Shown: in pieces, positions 44,362 through 57,000 of the stretch | Layout of the letters: every line of letters starts with the position of its first letter | Position numbering within the stretch: the stretch's first letter is position 1 | NCBI GenBank assembly: GCA_037178675.1 | Contig: JAYMGJ010000107.1 | Coordinates: 1 to 62,962, forward strand | DNA: 62,962 bases | Direction of reading: 5' to 3' | Source: Scleroderma bovista | Lineage: Eukaryota; Basidiomycota; Agaricomycetes; Boletales; Sclerodermataceae | Made by a program: the position numbers and the translations under genes | The notes under the pieces: model-generated | Told to the model about the DNA's origin: nothing | Database searches by the model: none | The model's input: the letters and a program-made list of their open reading frames with translations, nothing else

Positions 44362-44593
44362 GACCAACAGAATTCGGACCACGAAATATGGCTCAGCGCG
44401 TGACGGCGTGTTCAATCACGTGACGCATAGAAAAAGAAAGTTGATGACGTAACCCGATAAAATAATCCACAGCGACAAACCAATTGTGTACATATGTCTA
44501 CATACCTTGTGATCTACTACTACTGTAATCGTACAATTTACTCCGAATACTGATTGGATCCAAATTAGCATAGATAAAGAGACCTGGGCACCA

Positions 44594-47540
44594 TCAGCTA
44601 TAGGTGTCGTTGTCGCTTGTATTGCTGTCGCTTTCATCATTCCCCCAGACTGCAAAGGCACGACACGTTGGCTGAGCTTCATGGCGATCCTTCGACCTAT
44701 GACGGCGATTCTTTCCGAGGCTAGCATCTGGGATAGTTGGGGTCTGAAGGTTGTCGTCAAATTCCCTGTCTCTCGGAATACGGTTGCGGCTGCTCGAGTA
44801 TTGTTCGCAATTGTGAATGTCATCCCGCGCACCCCGTTGGGCAAGGTCCATATTGAATAACGAATCAGTGGATGAATCCGATTCCGTGGGTGACGAAGCG
44901 CCCGAATCAAACCCGGGGTAATGCACGTGGCGATGCAAAATTTGGGGAGCAGAACGGGCAGGCCCAGCAAAACGTCCAGGAGTGTCAACGCCCGATCGAA
45001 GGCCCGATCTTGACCGTGACCTCGACTTCGACCGTCCTGTGCGTTTTGTATTCTGTCCTTTGAAAAGAGCAAGTGCAGCGAGTTCTGGGGTAGAAAGTGG
45101 GTAATTCCCAGGCGGGGGAGCATATTCTTGCGCTCCAGAAGTCCTAGCAGTAATCTTCCTGTTATTTTGTTCATTTGCCCCATGGGCGGGGACTTCATTC
45201 GTGGAGGCCTCTGGAGATGAATCATGGATATCGAAGTCGTCCTCCTCATCACTTCCCTCTTCTTCAGCTTCCTCAATCACGGGGTTCGCGGTTTGGCCAT
45301 CAGGACCAACATTCTCCTTCACAATCTTCTTTTTGGACGGACCCTCCTCGACTACAACAAATGACTTTTGTCGTTCGCGTTCGTTCCATTTCAGCGTGCG
45401 TGAAATGGAATGGAACCAGTCAGTTGATTGTTTGTCCGCACAGACAGTTGGGAATGGGTACTTGGAAGCGGTGATCTTGACATGATCACCCTCTGGAAAG
45501 ATGAGTCAACACATCACCAGACAGTGAATCCGAATTACACATACGTTTCAGCTCAACTCTCCCCCGACCGTCGAATGACGCCCAGGCGGTGCTGCGTGAG
45601 TTGAAAGGAACGCATATACGTAATTCCATGCTATCAGGCAAAAGCATTGGGCGGAAGGAAAGGGTATGTGGACATATTGGGGTGATAAGGATGGCTGGGA
45701 TCTCAGGGTGAGCCAATGAGCCACCAGCAGACAGCTGTCATAATGTCAGGGCTCATCCGCACTGGACCATTTCTGCTCACTGAATATGCAGTCGAACCCG
45801 TGGGGGTGGCAACACATAAGCCATCTGCTTGCACAGTTGTCATGTGATGCTCATCACCTTGGCGGGTCTCAACACGACACATGGGGAGACAAAATGAAAA
45901 CTCACCGAAAAGCTCTAGTAAACTGACGTATGGACTGGGCCCCCGATCAACGACGAGTTCATTCAACACCTCGAAGGTCTCCACCGGCTTCGTCGTAAAA
46001 CACATGATTTCTTTGTCCTTCACACATTTACCACCGTCTTGCATGGGTAATCCCCCAGACCAACCCCCTTCAACAGCCTCCCAACCACCACTCTTCATGT
46101 CTTTCATCATGATTTCGCCAGTTTCACCCTTCTTCACAGCTTTCCTGTGTGTGCGTTTGTCAAATATTGCACGATAAACGGTGCATGTAAATCGCATCCG
46201 TAGGTTGACACGGATACCGGCATCGATACAGGAGTCAACAACAGCAGGATAGTCCGCAAAGTCGAAGTTCGTAAGAAAGCCCAGTGAACCCATTGCGAAC
46301 GGCAGGACAGGAGGTACAATTCTTTGAAAGAGCCAAGAAGTGAATAGAACTGTGCCGTCACCTCCGAGCTGGAAGCATATTAGATGGGGATAAAACAAGG
46401 ACGAATGGCATTACCGTGATAACGAAATCGAACAGATGCGCACTGCTAGAGCACATATCACTTGTCCAGTACCTGAGCTGACCTTCCTCGGAGCCACCGC
46501 CTTCGTCTTGCAATGCGGAGAAAGATGAGACAGAAGAATTCGAGGACCTCCGTCGGGGTATTGGCCTGAAAAGCTCAGGATAATCTCGCTGTATTCCAGC
46601 TGCATCGAAGCGTCTCGAGGTTCGCAGCTGATGGTCCACATAGCTAAATGCGGATATTAGCCAGAGAGATCGCTGACAGAAAGCTACTCACACCACAAGT
46701 TTACGGTCACCCTGAGCAGGTTTGAGCATGAGATAAAGAGCAAGTTCTCGAGTAAGCTTGATGAGCCTGTTATCACGAGCCTTCGTCACAATGAGGACAC
46801 TTTGTATATTGGTCCGTATCCGCGCTCGACCTGCAAGGAGGAGTAAGCAAACGGGACGAATGACTGTTCAAGGGTTTACCAAGCTGTCTGCTTAGTTCTC
46901 GGACCCCCATGGCGGTCTCTGCCAGCTGTCTCGTAAGACTTCGACCATGGTTGTCCTCATCCTCACTCCCGGATATCGCCGAATCTGGCCCTTCTGGATA
47001 CTGCAAACCCGATGCATGCAATGTCTGTTCTCGAAGTTTGGTACGTTGGAGAGACTTTGCGACGCCAAGGTCGATTCCTAAGACATCTTTTTCCTTCTCA
47101 CGGAGGGAGTCTTGTAGAGAGGCGACCTTGTCAAGGTGCGAATGGATAAAGCAGGGGGATCTTTTGGGGACCTGTAGATTGATGTTCATTGCCGGGGGTT
47201 GTGATGAGCCTGCGGTCGAGATGGAGCTTGGGCTGGATAGTGGTGATTCGAGATGCGTAATCGGAAGAATGGCCCCACTACATGATTTGGGACTCTGATG
47301 ACTGAGCCAGTGTACACTTTTGGCTGGCGATGGCCGTTCAACAGCGAAGTCGTGGTTCCATGCGACATCTGTTTGCAACGGCGACAGCGAAGGCCATATT
47401 GGTGGTCGATTTCGACTATTGCGTCTGGAGAGGGAAGGGCGTATGGTATTGTCGGGGAACATTTCCAAGCTTAAGTCGTCTTCCGGACTCGGCGAGGTCG
47501 GTGGTGTGGAGTAGATCTCGCTGTCAACGATGGTTATCAT
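44594..47540 (-). CDS. NAD kinase with long N- and C-terminal extensions
   Basis: Makes NADP from NAD and ATP. Exons 46880-47540, 46692-46830, 46415-46643, 45906-46368, 45781-45857, 45545-45734 and 44594-45492 total 2658 nt, 885 aa. The catalytic core runs from about residue 220 ([20 protein letters not shown]) with the GGDG motif at 345-348 ([16 protein letters not shown]), the [14 protein letters not shown] stretch, [21 protein letters not shown] at 515-523, [20 protein letters not shown] and [14 protein letters not shown]. Yeast Utr1-like enzymes are about 530 aa, so roughly 220 N-terminal and 220 C-terminal residues are extra. The tail is acidic then Arg/Ser-rich ([16 protein letters not shown]) and probably disordered. 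Confidence 0.92.
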
Positions 47541-48404
47541 GGTGTCAGTATTGCGACAGCCCTCATTGACAGACTCGCTTTATAGTCTCAGCCCTGCATG
47601 TCATGGTCGCTACGGGCACCCAGAAGAGTCAAGCGGACGACCGTCAGCTGCATTACGACTGCCACTGCTGCACCTCGCCACGATACAACCCTCGCACTGG
47701 CAGCTTCGCTAGTAGGAAACCTTCGATCGAGAGTAAACCATTCTCACTCAACTATCCGTCCGACTGGAACAGGCTGTTCACATTAAAACCCTGCCTCGTC
47801 CCTGCCTTCTGACCACTTATCGGTCGCTCGAATGACGACTTACTACTGCGGGCTACCACGAGATCCCGGGGGAACAGCTTCAATTATTAATTCATCGCCT
47901 CTCATTGTGCTGCGAGCAGCGAGGGTTCTTGCCCTTTGCCCATGGTATAGGACAGGATCTTTTCCAGTCGTGCTTCTCAAATGTGCTATGTACCTGGGAC
48001 ACCTAGAGCCAGAATCACTTACATATGCTCCACTTTCCATCCTAGGTGATGTAAGGCAAGGATTCTGTGGATTCGTCATTGAGACTGGGGGTATTTTCTT
48101 TCATATTTCCTTGCTCATACTAGACGTACTAGCTGCATAATCTTAACATCTAGTACCAGAGTTGCTGGCTGCTCCGACATTTTGATCGGATCATGATCCA
48201 TCATACGTAGCGTAGTGGTTGGCACAGGTGAGATGAAAGATATCCTCCGTCCTCGGATCTTGGACACTTGCGGTTTAACTACGTAGTAAAGAATGAGTGC
48301 CTCGAGTGAAGATGAGTAAGTACACAGCCAATGTGTTAAGCCAAAGATACATACTGAATTACCAAAATTCCTCAGAGGACTTCCCCGTTGAATCCATGTG
48401 TGTG
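47541..48404. other. Intergenic region, no gene supported
   Basis: It holds the NAD kinase promoter. A hydrophobic 102-aa frame with an ATG at 47832 (plus) is uncharacteristic and probably chance. Confidence 0.4.
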
Positions 48405-49983
48405 CTAGAAGAAGACAGTATCCCTCTGGACGAACCTCTCCAGTTCCCTGTAGTCTGTCCGATCTTTGGCTACAGCCCAGAGCCAGAGGTCCAGCTCCGG
48501 TAGTGTAATGTTCTTGATCCAATATTGTTCCATAGGTAGAGCATCTTCAGCGAGCGAGCGAGCCACCTCAACAATCCGCTCGCAGGCGTCAAGTGCCGCA
48601 GCACGTAATATGTAGGACTGCTCTTTCGTAAGTATGGGTCCCTCCTTGAGGGGTATCTTAGGCTTTGTGCCAGTTGGCGTATTCGAGATTTGCGATGGAA
48701 GGGGAGGGAGACCCAAGAGGGAGTTCAGTCTGGCCCCGTCTGCAGCTCCTGGGAATTTGGTATGTAAACCATATGCTGTTGACCTCGATAAGTCGATGAC
48801 GCCCAAATGGACCAATATAGACGGCAAAACGTTATCACTGAAAACGGGAATCTGGGACGTATCCGGAATTTGGCAAGGAAGCCTATTAGACGATCCAAAT
48901 CGGATAACAATGGCGTGGATGAGGAACAGGGCCTTCTTGAAACAGTAGACGGCTATCAACAGAAACAACATAAAGGCAGCCCCTCTCCTCGTGATAATGT
49001 GTACCTACGTTGGCTGTCAACGATTGCCATGTCTTGGAAGGCCGGAAAAGCACCAACGATCTATGCGTGATGGTAGGTCAGTTGGACGCTTTAATTACCT
49101 GTGACCTACTTTTGACAACACGACATCGACACTGACATTTGGATCAGAGCTACGTTTAGCATCTCCCTCTTCGAGGCTTTTGATCACAAAGGAACCTAGA
49201 TCCGGTTCCCCAATAGACTCCAATATCTCACCCGTTTCGCGCAGCGTCGTGACAATTAGCTTCACCAAGTCGAAAATCGGACCGCCAAGCTTTCCGACGA
49301 TCAACCCTGGTATTTCACTATGTGGTTTTTCGACGTGTAAATGAACTGACATAAGATCAGCAACTTGATTCTCGGTAATGGTCTGCATGCCCTTGGCTGT
49401 GAGCAGACACCCTTGACCAGCCGAGGAAGTTATGTAAAGCCCAAACATAAGGGCACGGATGTTATCCCACGCTCCACGACCAGTTTGTTGATGAAGGGGA
49501 ACGCGGTAACCCGAGGCAAAGTTGAGAAGTGACAAAATGGAAAGGAAATTTATCTCGGAATGTATCGAGGGGAAGTTTAAAGGGAAATTCAGGCAATGAT
49601 TCGCTGATACGCGTTTGAACGAGTTCAAAAACGATGAAGAAAACAAAAGCCGTTTGATGGCAGCATCAGTAACCTGATGAAATGGCATTTCAGTCATGAC
49701 GGACTCAAACGGTGATTAAGGCGAGACGAAAGCCGTGTCAGGGTCGTCTGACGACTCTGGCGCTGAGCCGCATCAATCGCGACGAAATACACAGCTTTGA
49801 TCGAAGATACATAGCTTTCGTCCTTCGGGGACCGCGAATGGGGAAAACCTGATCATGAATCACAAAGAGGCCGCTCACATCAATATTTTGAGCGTTGCGC
49901 AGAGCCGCACATGTCTTCTTGATTTCAGCAACGTAACTAGCTTTTGGAAGCGGGGGGCGAAGTGGTGAGGAGTTCAAGTTCAT
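48405..49983 (-). CDS. Queuosine-salvage-type protein (Q_salvage/DUF2419 family)
   Basis: Exons 49879-49983, 49110-49673, 49009-49060 and 48405-48952 total 1269 nt, 422 aa. Family blocks: FPLNFPSIHSEINFLSILS, GRGAWDNIRALMFGLY, LLTAKGMQTITENQVADL, GKLGGPIFDLVKLI, CFKKALFLIHAIVIRFGS, FSDNVLPSILVHLGVIDL, and ITLPELDLWLWAVAKD near the C-terminus, ending FVQRDTVFF. The human homologue QNG1 (C9orf64) releases queuine from queuosine nucleotides so that it can be inserted into tRNA. Assignment is from the overall block order, and the fungal branch is distant, so function is probable but not sure. The first intron is long (about 205 nt). It diverges from the Aim41 gene. Confidence 0.65.
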
Positions 49984-50081
49984 GGCCGTCTAAGTCGTTG
50001 GTGCTAACACATCACGTGTTCATTACATAAATCGGTTTCGCGTACTACTCCGCGACCAGACCAATTAGGACCAATTCCGCG
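49984..50081. promoter_or_regulatory. Bidirectional promoter, 98 bp
   Basis: The start codons of the queuosine-salvage-type gene (-) and the Aim41 gene (+) are only 98 bp apart, so the two mitochondrial or translation-related genes share this promoter space. Confidence 0.6.
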
Positions 50082-50883
50082 ATGTATGCTATCCTTCGTC
50101 ACTCGACAGGGATACGACATTTTGTTGCCCGTCATTTCCGCACAAGCACTACCACCCCATGCGAAGGTATTTATGTAAATCAGAGTCCATAGGTACCAGT
50201 GTGACTGATGTTTTTCTGTTCAACAGATATACGCGAAAAGATCACCGCGGGAGTGAAAACAGCCATGAAGGCAGGGGGCTTTCCTTTGGTCCTTCAATGA
50301 TTGTCCATGTTTTTTTTTGTGCAGAACAAGGATGTGGTAGCATCCACCACATTGAGGGTGCGTGATCTTTCCAGCTGTTTTATTTTGTAAATTTTATGCA
50401 CCCATGCCCACTATTTTTACAATGGTTCCTGTAATTAGTCCGTGCTTTCGGAAGTATACAACCTGGATAAGGTGTCCGGGTCCAAGACTTCATCATCCGC
50501 TGTAGTGGGAGTCCTACGGAAGGCAGCTCTGCGTCGCGTTAGTCCCAACTAGTAATCGCTTCCATTGTTCGTACTAACAGCCACCTTCTCAGATGGAGTC
50601 TGCTGCCGAATTCACAAAGGGCGGTCGGTCCGACCTCGCGGAGAAGGAGTCGCGTGAGGCAGAAATAATTTCCGTGTTCTTGCCTCCTTTGATGTCAGAA
50701 GCTCAAATCGACCATACCCTCAAAGAAGTCCTTGCCGAATGTCCACAGGACAGTAGCTCTCATTCTCGTAAAACGCTTGGAAAAGTGTTCAAAGCCTTTT
50801 ATTCTAAGGTGGACAAATCTAATGTCGACGCTGACCTTGTGAAGCGCAGAGCAGAGATATTACTTAACACCAATTGCTCATAG
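50082..50883 (+). CDS. AIM41: Mitochondrial YqeY-domain protein Aim41
   Basis: Exons 50082-50166, 50227-50270 (or to 50288), 50325-50357, 50439-50537 and 50593-50883; 183 or 189 aa. The N-terminus MYAILRHSTGIRHFVARHFR is a mitochondrial presequence. The YqeY body reads IREKITAGVKTAMK, DVVASTTLR, SVLSEVYNLD, SSAVVGVLRKAALRR, GGRSDLAEKESREAEIISVF, LPPLMSEAQIDHTL and KAFYSKVDKSNVDADLVKRR. YqeY-like domains are found fused to GatB amidotransferases. The second intron either uses a GC donor (AAG|GCAGGG), which gives the family's K-N-K-D spacing, or a GT donor 18 nt later that adds six residues. It converges with HRD1 (82 bp apart). Confidence 0.85.
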
Positions 50884-50965
50884 TCACGCGAAGAAATTGG
50901 ATTGTAGTAGACATTGATTATCTCCTATTAGACCTTTGGCGTGCATAACGTAAGACCCCTGTTGT

Positions 50966-53539
50966 TCAGTGATGCTCCTCATGGAATATCTCTGCTGGCT
51001 GGGTAGTGTCCTCACTCATCCTTGCAACTTCACTTGCTGGAGTTTGGTATGCTAATGGTGTATTAGTATTTTCGCCATCAAATAAGGTGAAATCTCACAT
51101 TGGATCGGATCAGGAGCACCACTACCGGGTCCTGTTGAAGACAAGGCTGTATTCGGGGACATAGGAAGTGCGCTTCTCACTCTTACAAGGTCCGCCACAC
51201 AGCGGTCTATTGTCACCGACACGTTCTCAAGAATCCGTAGTCTCTCATTAATTGCTTCACGGGTAAGATGGTCCATTTGCATCAATTCAGTATCAAAAAT
51301 GATGCGTTCTGCGGCAGTGTGCGAGACAGTCCGTGTTGGGGAACGCGGACGAGGCGTACAGTCGTGAGCACGAAAAACCGCGGGTGCGACAGGAACGTGG
51401 ACTGGGTCCAAAGGGATAAGAGAAGGTAGCGTGAGCGGGCTTGTTGTATTACCCGTGGACGAAGAGGATTCATTATGAAAGATTGCAGCATTGGCTGGAG
51501 TGTGCTGTGAGCTGCCTCGTCCGGATGTTCCTGCCGGGATCTGTGATCCCCCGCTCACCGACGTGCCCGTGATGGAAGATTCTGACACAGCCTGGTTACT
51601 GCCACTGTTTACGCTGTTTTCATCCGCTCGGGAACGAGACATCTCTTGATCTAACCACCGGTCCACACGCCATGGGCGCCAGTTTTGATCTGGACCAACA
51701 AATCCACTAAAGGGTGGAAGGGGTCGGGGAGTAGGAGTCGCTGCAGGCGGGTGGACCTGTCCCTGTTGGTGTTGGGTATTCTGATAATGAATGTTGTATT
51801 GTATTACAACACCAGGGACTGGTCCTGGAACCCAGCCTTGGACGTTGCCATTCTGGTGGCCGGGATTAGGACCTGTAAGAAGAGGGGGCTGGGCGCCGTT
51901 ACGCGCCAAACGGCCAAATACCCCCGCCAAGCCGTTGTTGCCCTGTTGAGGGTGTTGTGGGGCAGGAAAACCAAACAGATTAGGCTGACGAGGTATGGGC
52001 CGTGGTTGTGGTTGTGGTTGTGGTGCTGCCCCCTGTTGTGGACGGTTCGGAGTTTGTGGCAAATTGTCCAGGACACTACGACGGCTAGAAGGAAATCAAC
52101 AACATGTTAATAGGAGAATTCCAGAAAAGCCTCACCAAGTTGGGCAGCTTTGCTGGCGCTCAAGCCATGATCGAAGACAATAGAAGTGGAAAATATGACC
52201 ACACGGGAGTTTCTTTGGGGTGATATTTGGCCCGTCATGTGTCTCTGGGAGTGCAGGCTGAGTATCTGTACTCGCGTTAACTTGGATGGACATCTCCTCG
52301 CGGCAAATTATGCAAGTTCGATCTGTCATCACCCGCATCTCTTGCTCAGTGGCATCTGGGTAACGTTCCTCCATGTTACGAGTAGCTGCCTGATATCGGA
52401 AAAGTGCCCGAAGTCTCGTGATGAAAGATTTCCCAGTGAGATACACATCTCGAATGATATTTAATGGCAAGCCATAGAAAGCCACGATGAGCATGAAGAA
52501 CACAAGATATGTCGTGAGTTTTAAGAAGTCTAAGTAATATGGGTCATTGGAGCGCAGAAATATAACGCAAGTAATGCGTACCTGTCACCAGTTCGACATA
52601 AAACACCCACATACTCTTGTTCTGCCAAGGTGGAGCGTTTTCCCCGCCCCGTTGTCGAGCTCGCCGTAGGTCAATAACACAGATAATATACTTCGCAGTG
52701 ACATTCAAAGCGCTTGCCATTAATATTGCATACTGCGGAGACCCAAGTCAGCTTTCATGAATAGGGGATTAATGCACACTAACCTCACTCGCGAACATCA
52801 TCATACCACCAATGCCATTCTTGGTGGTGCTCTCGACAGCGAAGGCGAACATGGAGACATCGACAAACCACATGACAAATAATAACGATGCCATTCGGAT
52901 ATGGAATAGAGATGGTGGCCCAGGATACGGTCGCTGATCCATCTATCAAGGATTCCACTTTGGTGAGAATTAATTGTGTCAGGATAAGCGAGGCGACGGA
53001 CCCATTCAATACGGTCCAAGGCCAGCCAATGGAAAGACTTGATGAAGAGGAGGAAGCCAAACATGAGCATGAATGGTACGTCGAAGTCATCACGAAAGAT
53101 GGTGAATGCAAGGAGTGACTCTGTTACGAAGAACCAAAGACGATCATGGAGGCGCTATATTCTTGGAAGTGACAGGCTTATTCGTGAAGGAATGGGGCGG
53201 CTTACTTCGATTTCCTGAGGTCGCAAGGATCCGAAGAATATGCGCTGCGCAGCCCGACCACATAGCAGTGCTACGAGGATGCCAAAGTTGGCCAGAATCT
53301 TGAATCAAATATGTAAATTGAGAAGTGACCGCAACGATAGGTTGGCGTACAATGACACTCCGGTTGCTCTTGGACAGGTAGACGGCCAACGAATAGAAGT
53401 TGCTGTGCCTCTTAAGCGCATTTGCAATGGTAGTCGTCACCGCGATGGAAGACACCAAAGTATACAGAAGCACCTTGTGACTGTACAATGTCGAAGCTAT
53501 GGCACTCTGGGTCGGGCGAAGGACATCGTTCCAAGGCAT
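50966..53539 (-). CDS. HRD1: HRD1-type ER membrane RING-H2 ubiquitin ligase
   Basis: Exons 53351-53539, 53206-53298, 53002-53154, 52784-52942, 52582-52732, 52136-52529, 51099-52084 and 50966-51051 total 2211 nt, 736 aa. The N-terminal 280 residues are multi-pass membrane sequence of the HRD1 type (LLYTLVSSIAVTTTIANALK, NFYSLAVYLSKSNRSV, FVTESLLAFTIFRDDFDVPF, FGFLLFIKSFHWLALDRIEW). The RING-H2 domain has C321, C324, C358, H360, H363, C366, C377 and C380. A long Gln/Pro-rich cytosolic tail follows (QPQPQPRPIPRQPN). HRD1 retrotranslocates and ubiquitinates misfolded ER proteins (ERAD). It diverges from the Rdh54 gene. Confidence 0.93.
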
Positions 53540-54078
53540 GACGGTTCTAGTGAAACGTCTCACTGTCCACGACTCCACGTTACACTTCGTACACGTGACT
53601 TATGTACCCATTTGACGATCACATGGATCACAGTCGGCCTTCAGTTGCTGTCGGTGCTCATTCTGCTGAATCAACAGCTGCAGTTCGAGGCGGGGTTCGC
53701 GGCACTGCATTCCAATTCTGTCTTTAGGAAAACCCAAGACTTGATGCAAGACACTTGACTTTCATTCAGGCAATGTCATCAAGCGACAGTAGCCATTTTG
53801 TTTTGTCAACACAACACATCTCAAGCAACTTGCCTATGGTCCTCCCTATGTTCTGCAGGGAATACCGAACTGCGCACCACACAGATAAATTAGCTACAGT
53901 GCAAATAATAGTTTGTCTAATATCTACGCTAACAAAGAGATATGCCAATTATGGTAAGTTGCTAAGTGTGGAGAGCCCCTGAGTTGGAGTTGCGGAAACC
54001 TCCGTAAGTCGTGTTCAGTACGCGTGACGCGTCGCGCATTGACTATTGGCTTCGTCATCAACTACATGGTGGTCTGCC
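53540..54078. promoter_or_regulatory. Intergenic region between divergent HRD1 and RDH54 genes
   Basis: No ORF of note; both promoters lie in this 539-bp interval. Confidence 0.4.
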
Positions 54079-57000
54079 ATGCTCGGACAAAAGCGAAAAC
54101 ACTCGGGCCAACATCCAGGGCGCAAAAGAACTGCCGTCGAGAACCCAGATATCAACCAGGACAGTAGAAGCCACGAAGAAGGGTACTGGATGATACAATG
54201 GTATTCATTCTTCAGGCCTTCACCTTGAATATCTCATATCTTTCACGGTCTATCAGGCGACACCCTCAGTACAAGAAGCATAAAACATGGGATGGGGATG
54301 CAGTGCTCGTGCTCAAGGGTTTGAAAGGAACTTTATACGATCTCGAAGGTAAATTGTATGAACCCGTTTACATGCTATCCTACTCTTCGTTCCACTCAGA
54401 ATTTACTATGATAGCATGGGGACAGGTTCATTGAGTCAACCAAATGTGAACGTGGGCGAGGAGTATCAATTCGGTGGGAAAGAGATAGGGATCGACCATC
54501 CAATATCACGCGCCGACTATTTATCTGGGAGGTGCTTTGGCCATGACTCTAGTCCTTTGATCACTTCCTGCCCAGCTCCTGTGAACACCTCCGCACTTTC
54601 AAGACAGTTCAAGCCACTGAAGACTTCTATACCTTACAAGACGCCCGCCTTCAAGAAAACGGCAATAGAGCTTGAGCCAGTTGGGTTTATCTCGAAAGGA
54701 TCTGGGCATCCTCTACAAGATCGAGCGATTCAGTCATCTTGGACAGCGAACTGGTGAGCTGCAAGCTATTGCTATTGCAGGCTATCATTACTGACCGTAT
54801 ACCAGGCGCAAACCGCAATCTAAGAAGCACAAGACCTGGGATGGAGATGCCTTTGTTAACTTTTCTGGGAATGAATTAACTGTGATATCTCACAAGGGAA
54901 AAATGTTTTGCATTTTCTCCTCAAGGCAAATGAATTTCTACTGAGCGCGCGTCCATTTGTATAGAATGGGACGGAAGGCCTGGGATCGCGACGAACTAAA
55001 GTGTGGTTATCGCTTCTATATTGGGAGCAGGGAAGTGGAGTTAGATGCACTGATCCCGGCTTCTCAATTGCCCTCTATCACTGGTATTGAAACGGGAACT
55101 AATGATTTGGACACTGATGGGGCGTTGGATCATGGTGCTCTGTCGGCAATGGCTCAAGACTACCACTCGAAGAAGGAGAATGTTCCGCAGTCGACGGTTC
55201 ATCAACGATCGCCAAGAGCGTTTGTTCCTCCCACGTCGTTTTATGGACAGCGACCCACGAAGAGGGTTAATGGCCCACTGTAAGCTATTTAACGATTTTC
55301 GGTGAAGCCTATTGATAACTAAGTTCAAATGCCAGACATGATCCTGCCGCCGAGGGTGCGGTGGTCATGAAAACCCCAACCAAAGAGCACTCGGAGAAAT
55401 TTAACAAGAAGTAGGTTTTCACAAGCCCTTTATTGCGTCTCCTTTCTTAGTAAGCTTCGTTACAGAGGACTCCCTATTGTTCCAGTTGTTCTTGACCCCA
55501 TCATTTCAAGACATTTGCGCCCTCATCAAGTTGAAGGTAAACCAATTCTAAAGAACCTCGGAAAAATATCCTGAAACTTGTTAGGCGTTAGTTTTCTATA
55601 CGAATGTGTCATGGGGATGAGAAAGCATGAAGGTCAGGGGTGTATCCTTGCAGATGAGATGTACGTCGTCGTTGTCGTTGTTCAAAGACAGTCTGACCGT
55701 TTTTTTAGGGGTTTAGGCAAGACTTTACAGGTATAAATGTTCTGCGTTGCGCCCTTCTTGAAACCATTGATTGTTTCTAGACCATCGTGCTTGTCTGGAC
55801 ACTTCTCAGTAAGTCCTTGTCGTTTTTTGTGTGCCTCAAATTAACCGAATGGTGAAGAGCAAAATCCGTACGGTGGTGTTGGAGGTGTGGTTGGGAAGGT
55901 CTTGGTTGTGTGTCCTGTATCACTGATCAATGTGAGTGCGTTCATCAGAATTCTACTGCTTACCCAACTTGACATTGTTGCAGAACTGGTGTGCTGAGTT
56001 TCGGAAGTGGTATGTTGTAATCCATACCAAGTGTTAGATGCTGCAGGATTTTGCAGGCTCGGTCGGGACCGTATCGGTGTTTTCACTGGAGAGAAGGACA
56101 AATCTTCAATCAAACATTTCGTCAACTCGTACGTGATATCATTATCTAATCCAAGTATTGTCTACAGAAAGCATTCCCAGAAAAATCCACCAAGTTCTGG
56201 TGATTGGCTACGAAAAACTGCGGAGTGTAATGTGTGTATCATCTTTACTGTTGTTTGGACGGCTTTTACCTTCTCGCTAGCGGCGACCTAGCATATTGCA
56301 AGTAAGTGGATGGCTTCCAAACACAGATCTGTACCAACCATAATTGTCACAGCCCTCCAATCGGACTAATTATTTGTGACGAAGGTTTGTCGAATACGCG
56401 CCTTTCTTGTGCAGTTTGACTTAGAAAGTTTCAGGCCACAGGCTGAAATCTGCAAACAACAAGACTTCGACGATGTTCAAAGCCTTGCGCACACCCCGAA
56501 GGATTATTCTTTCGGGTACACCTATTCAGAATGACTTGGGCGAATTTCATGCAATGGTGAGCGGACTGAGCTTGCGAGTCCACTCAGTAATTTGACTCGA
56601 CTAATAAGGCCGACTTCTGTAATCCTGGTTTACTCGGTAAGCATGAGAAGTTAATGTCGTTGCTACCTGCACGAACGTAGTTTAGATGATCACGGTACCT
56701 TCCGTCGAGTGTACGAGGTACCCATTATAAAGAGCCGGGCACCAGACTGTACCCCCAAGGAGTTAGAGTTGGGGGAAGCACGCTCTGCGCAGGTGCATAA
56801 CATTGTGAAATCCGGATTTCATGACTCACTCGGTTTTTAGCTTACTGCAATAGCCAAGAGCTTTGTCTTGCGTCGCGAGGCCACAATTCTTAAGAACTAC
56901 CTGCCTCCAAAGTGTATGTCGCAGCAATTTAATTCATGTTCCTCCCTTACCAGATCCACAGATGAGTACGTTGTATTCGTGACTCCTACGCGACTACAGC

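Noticed and set aside
48297..48503. Plus-strand 68-aa frame over the end of the queuosine-salvage-type gene
   Set aside because: Antisense shadow of the conserved C-terminal exon.
56914..56961. Apparent extra coding sequence ([15 protein letters not shown]) in the SNF2 gene
   Set aside because: Splicing AAGT|GTATGT...CCACAG|AT restores the family sequence [11 protein letters not shown], so this is an intron that happens to be open.
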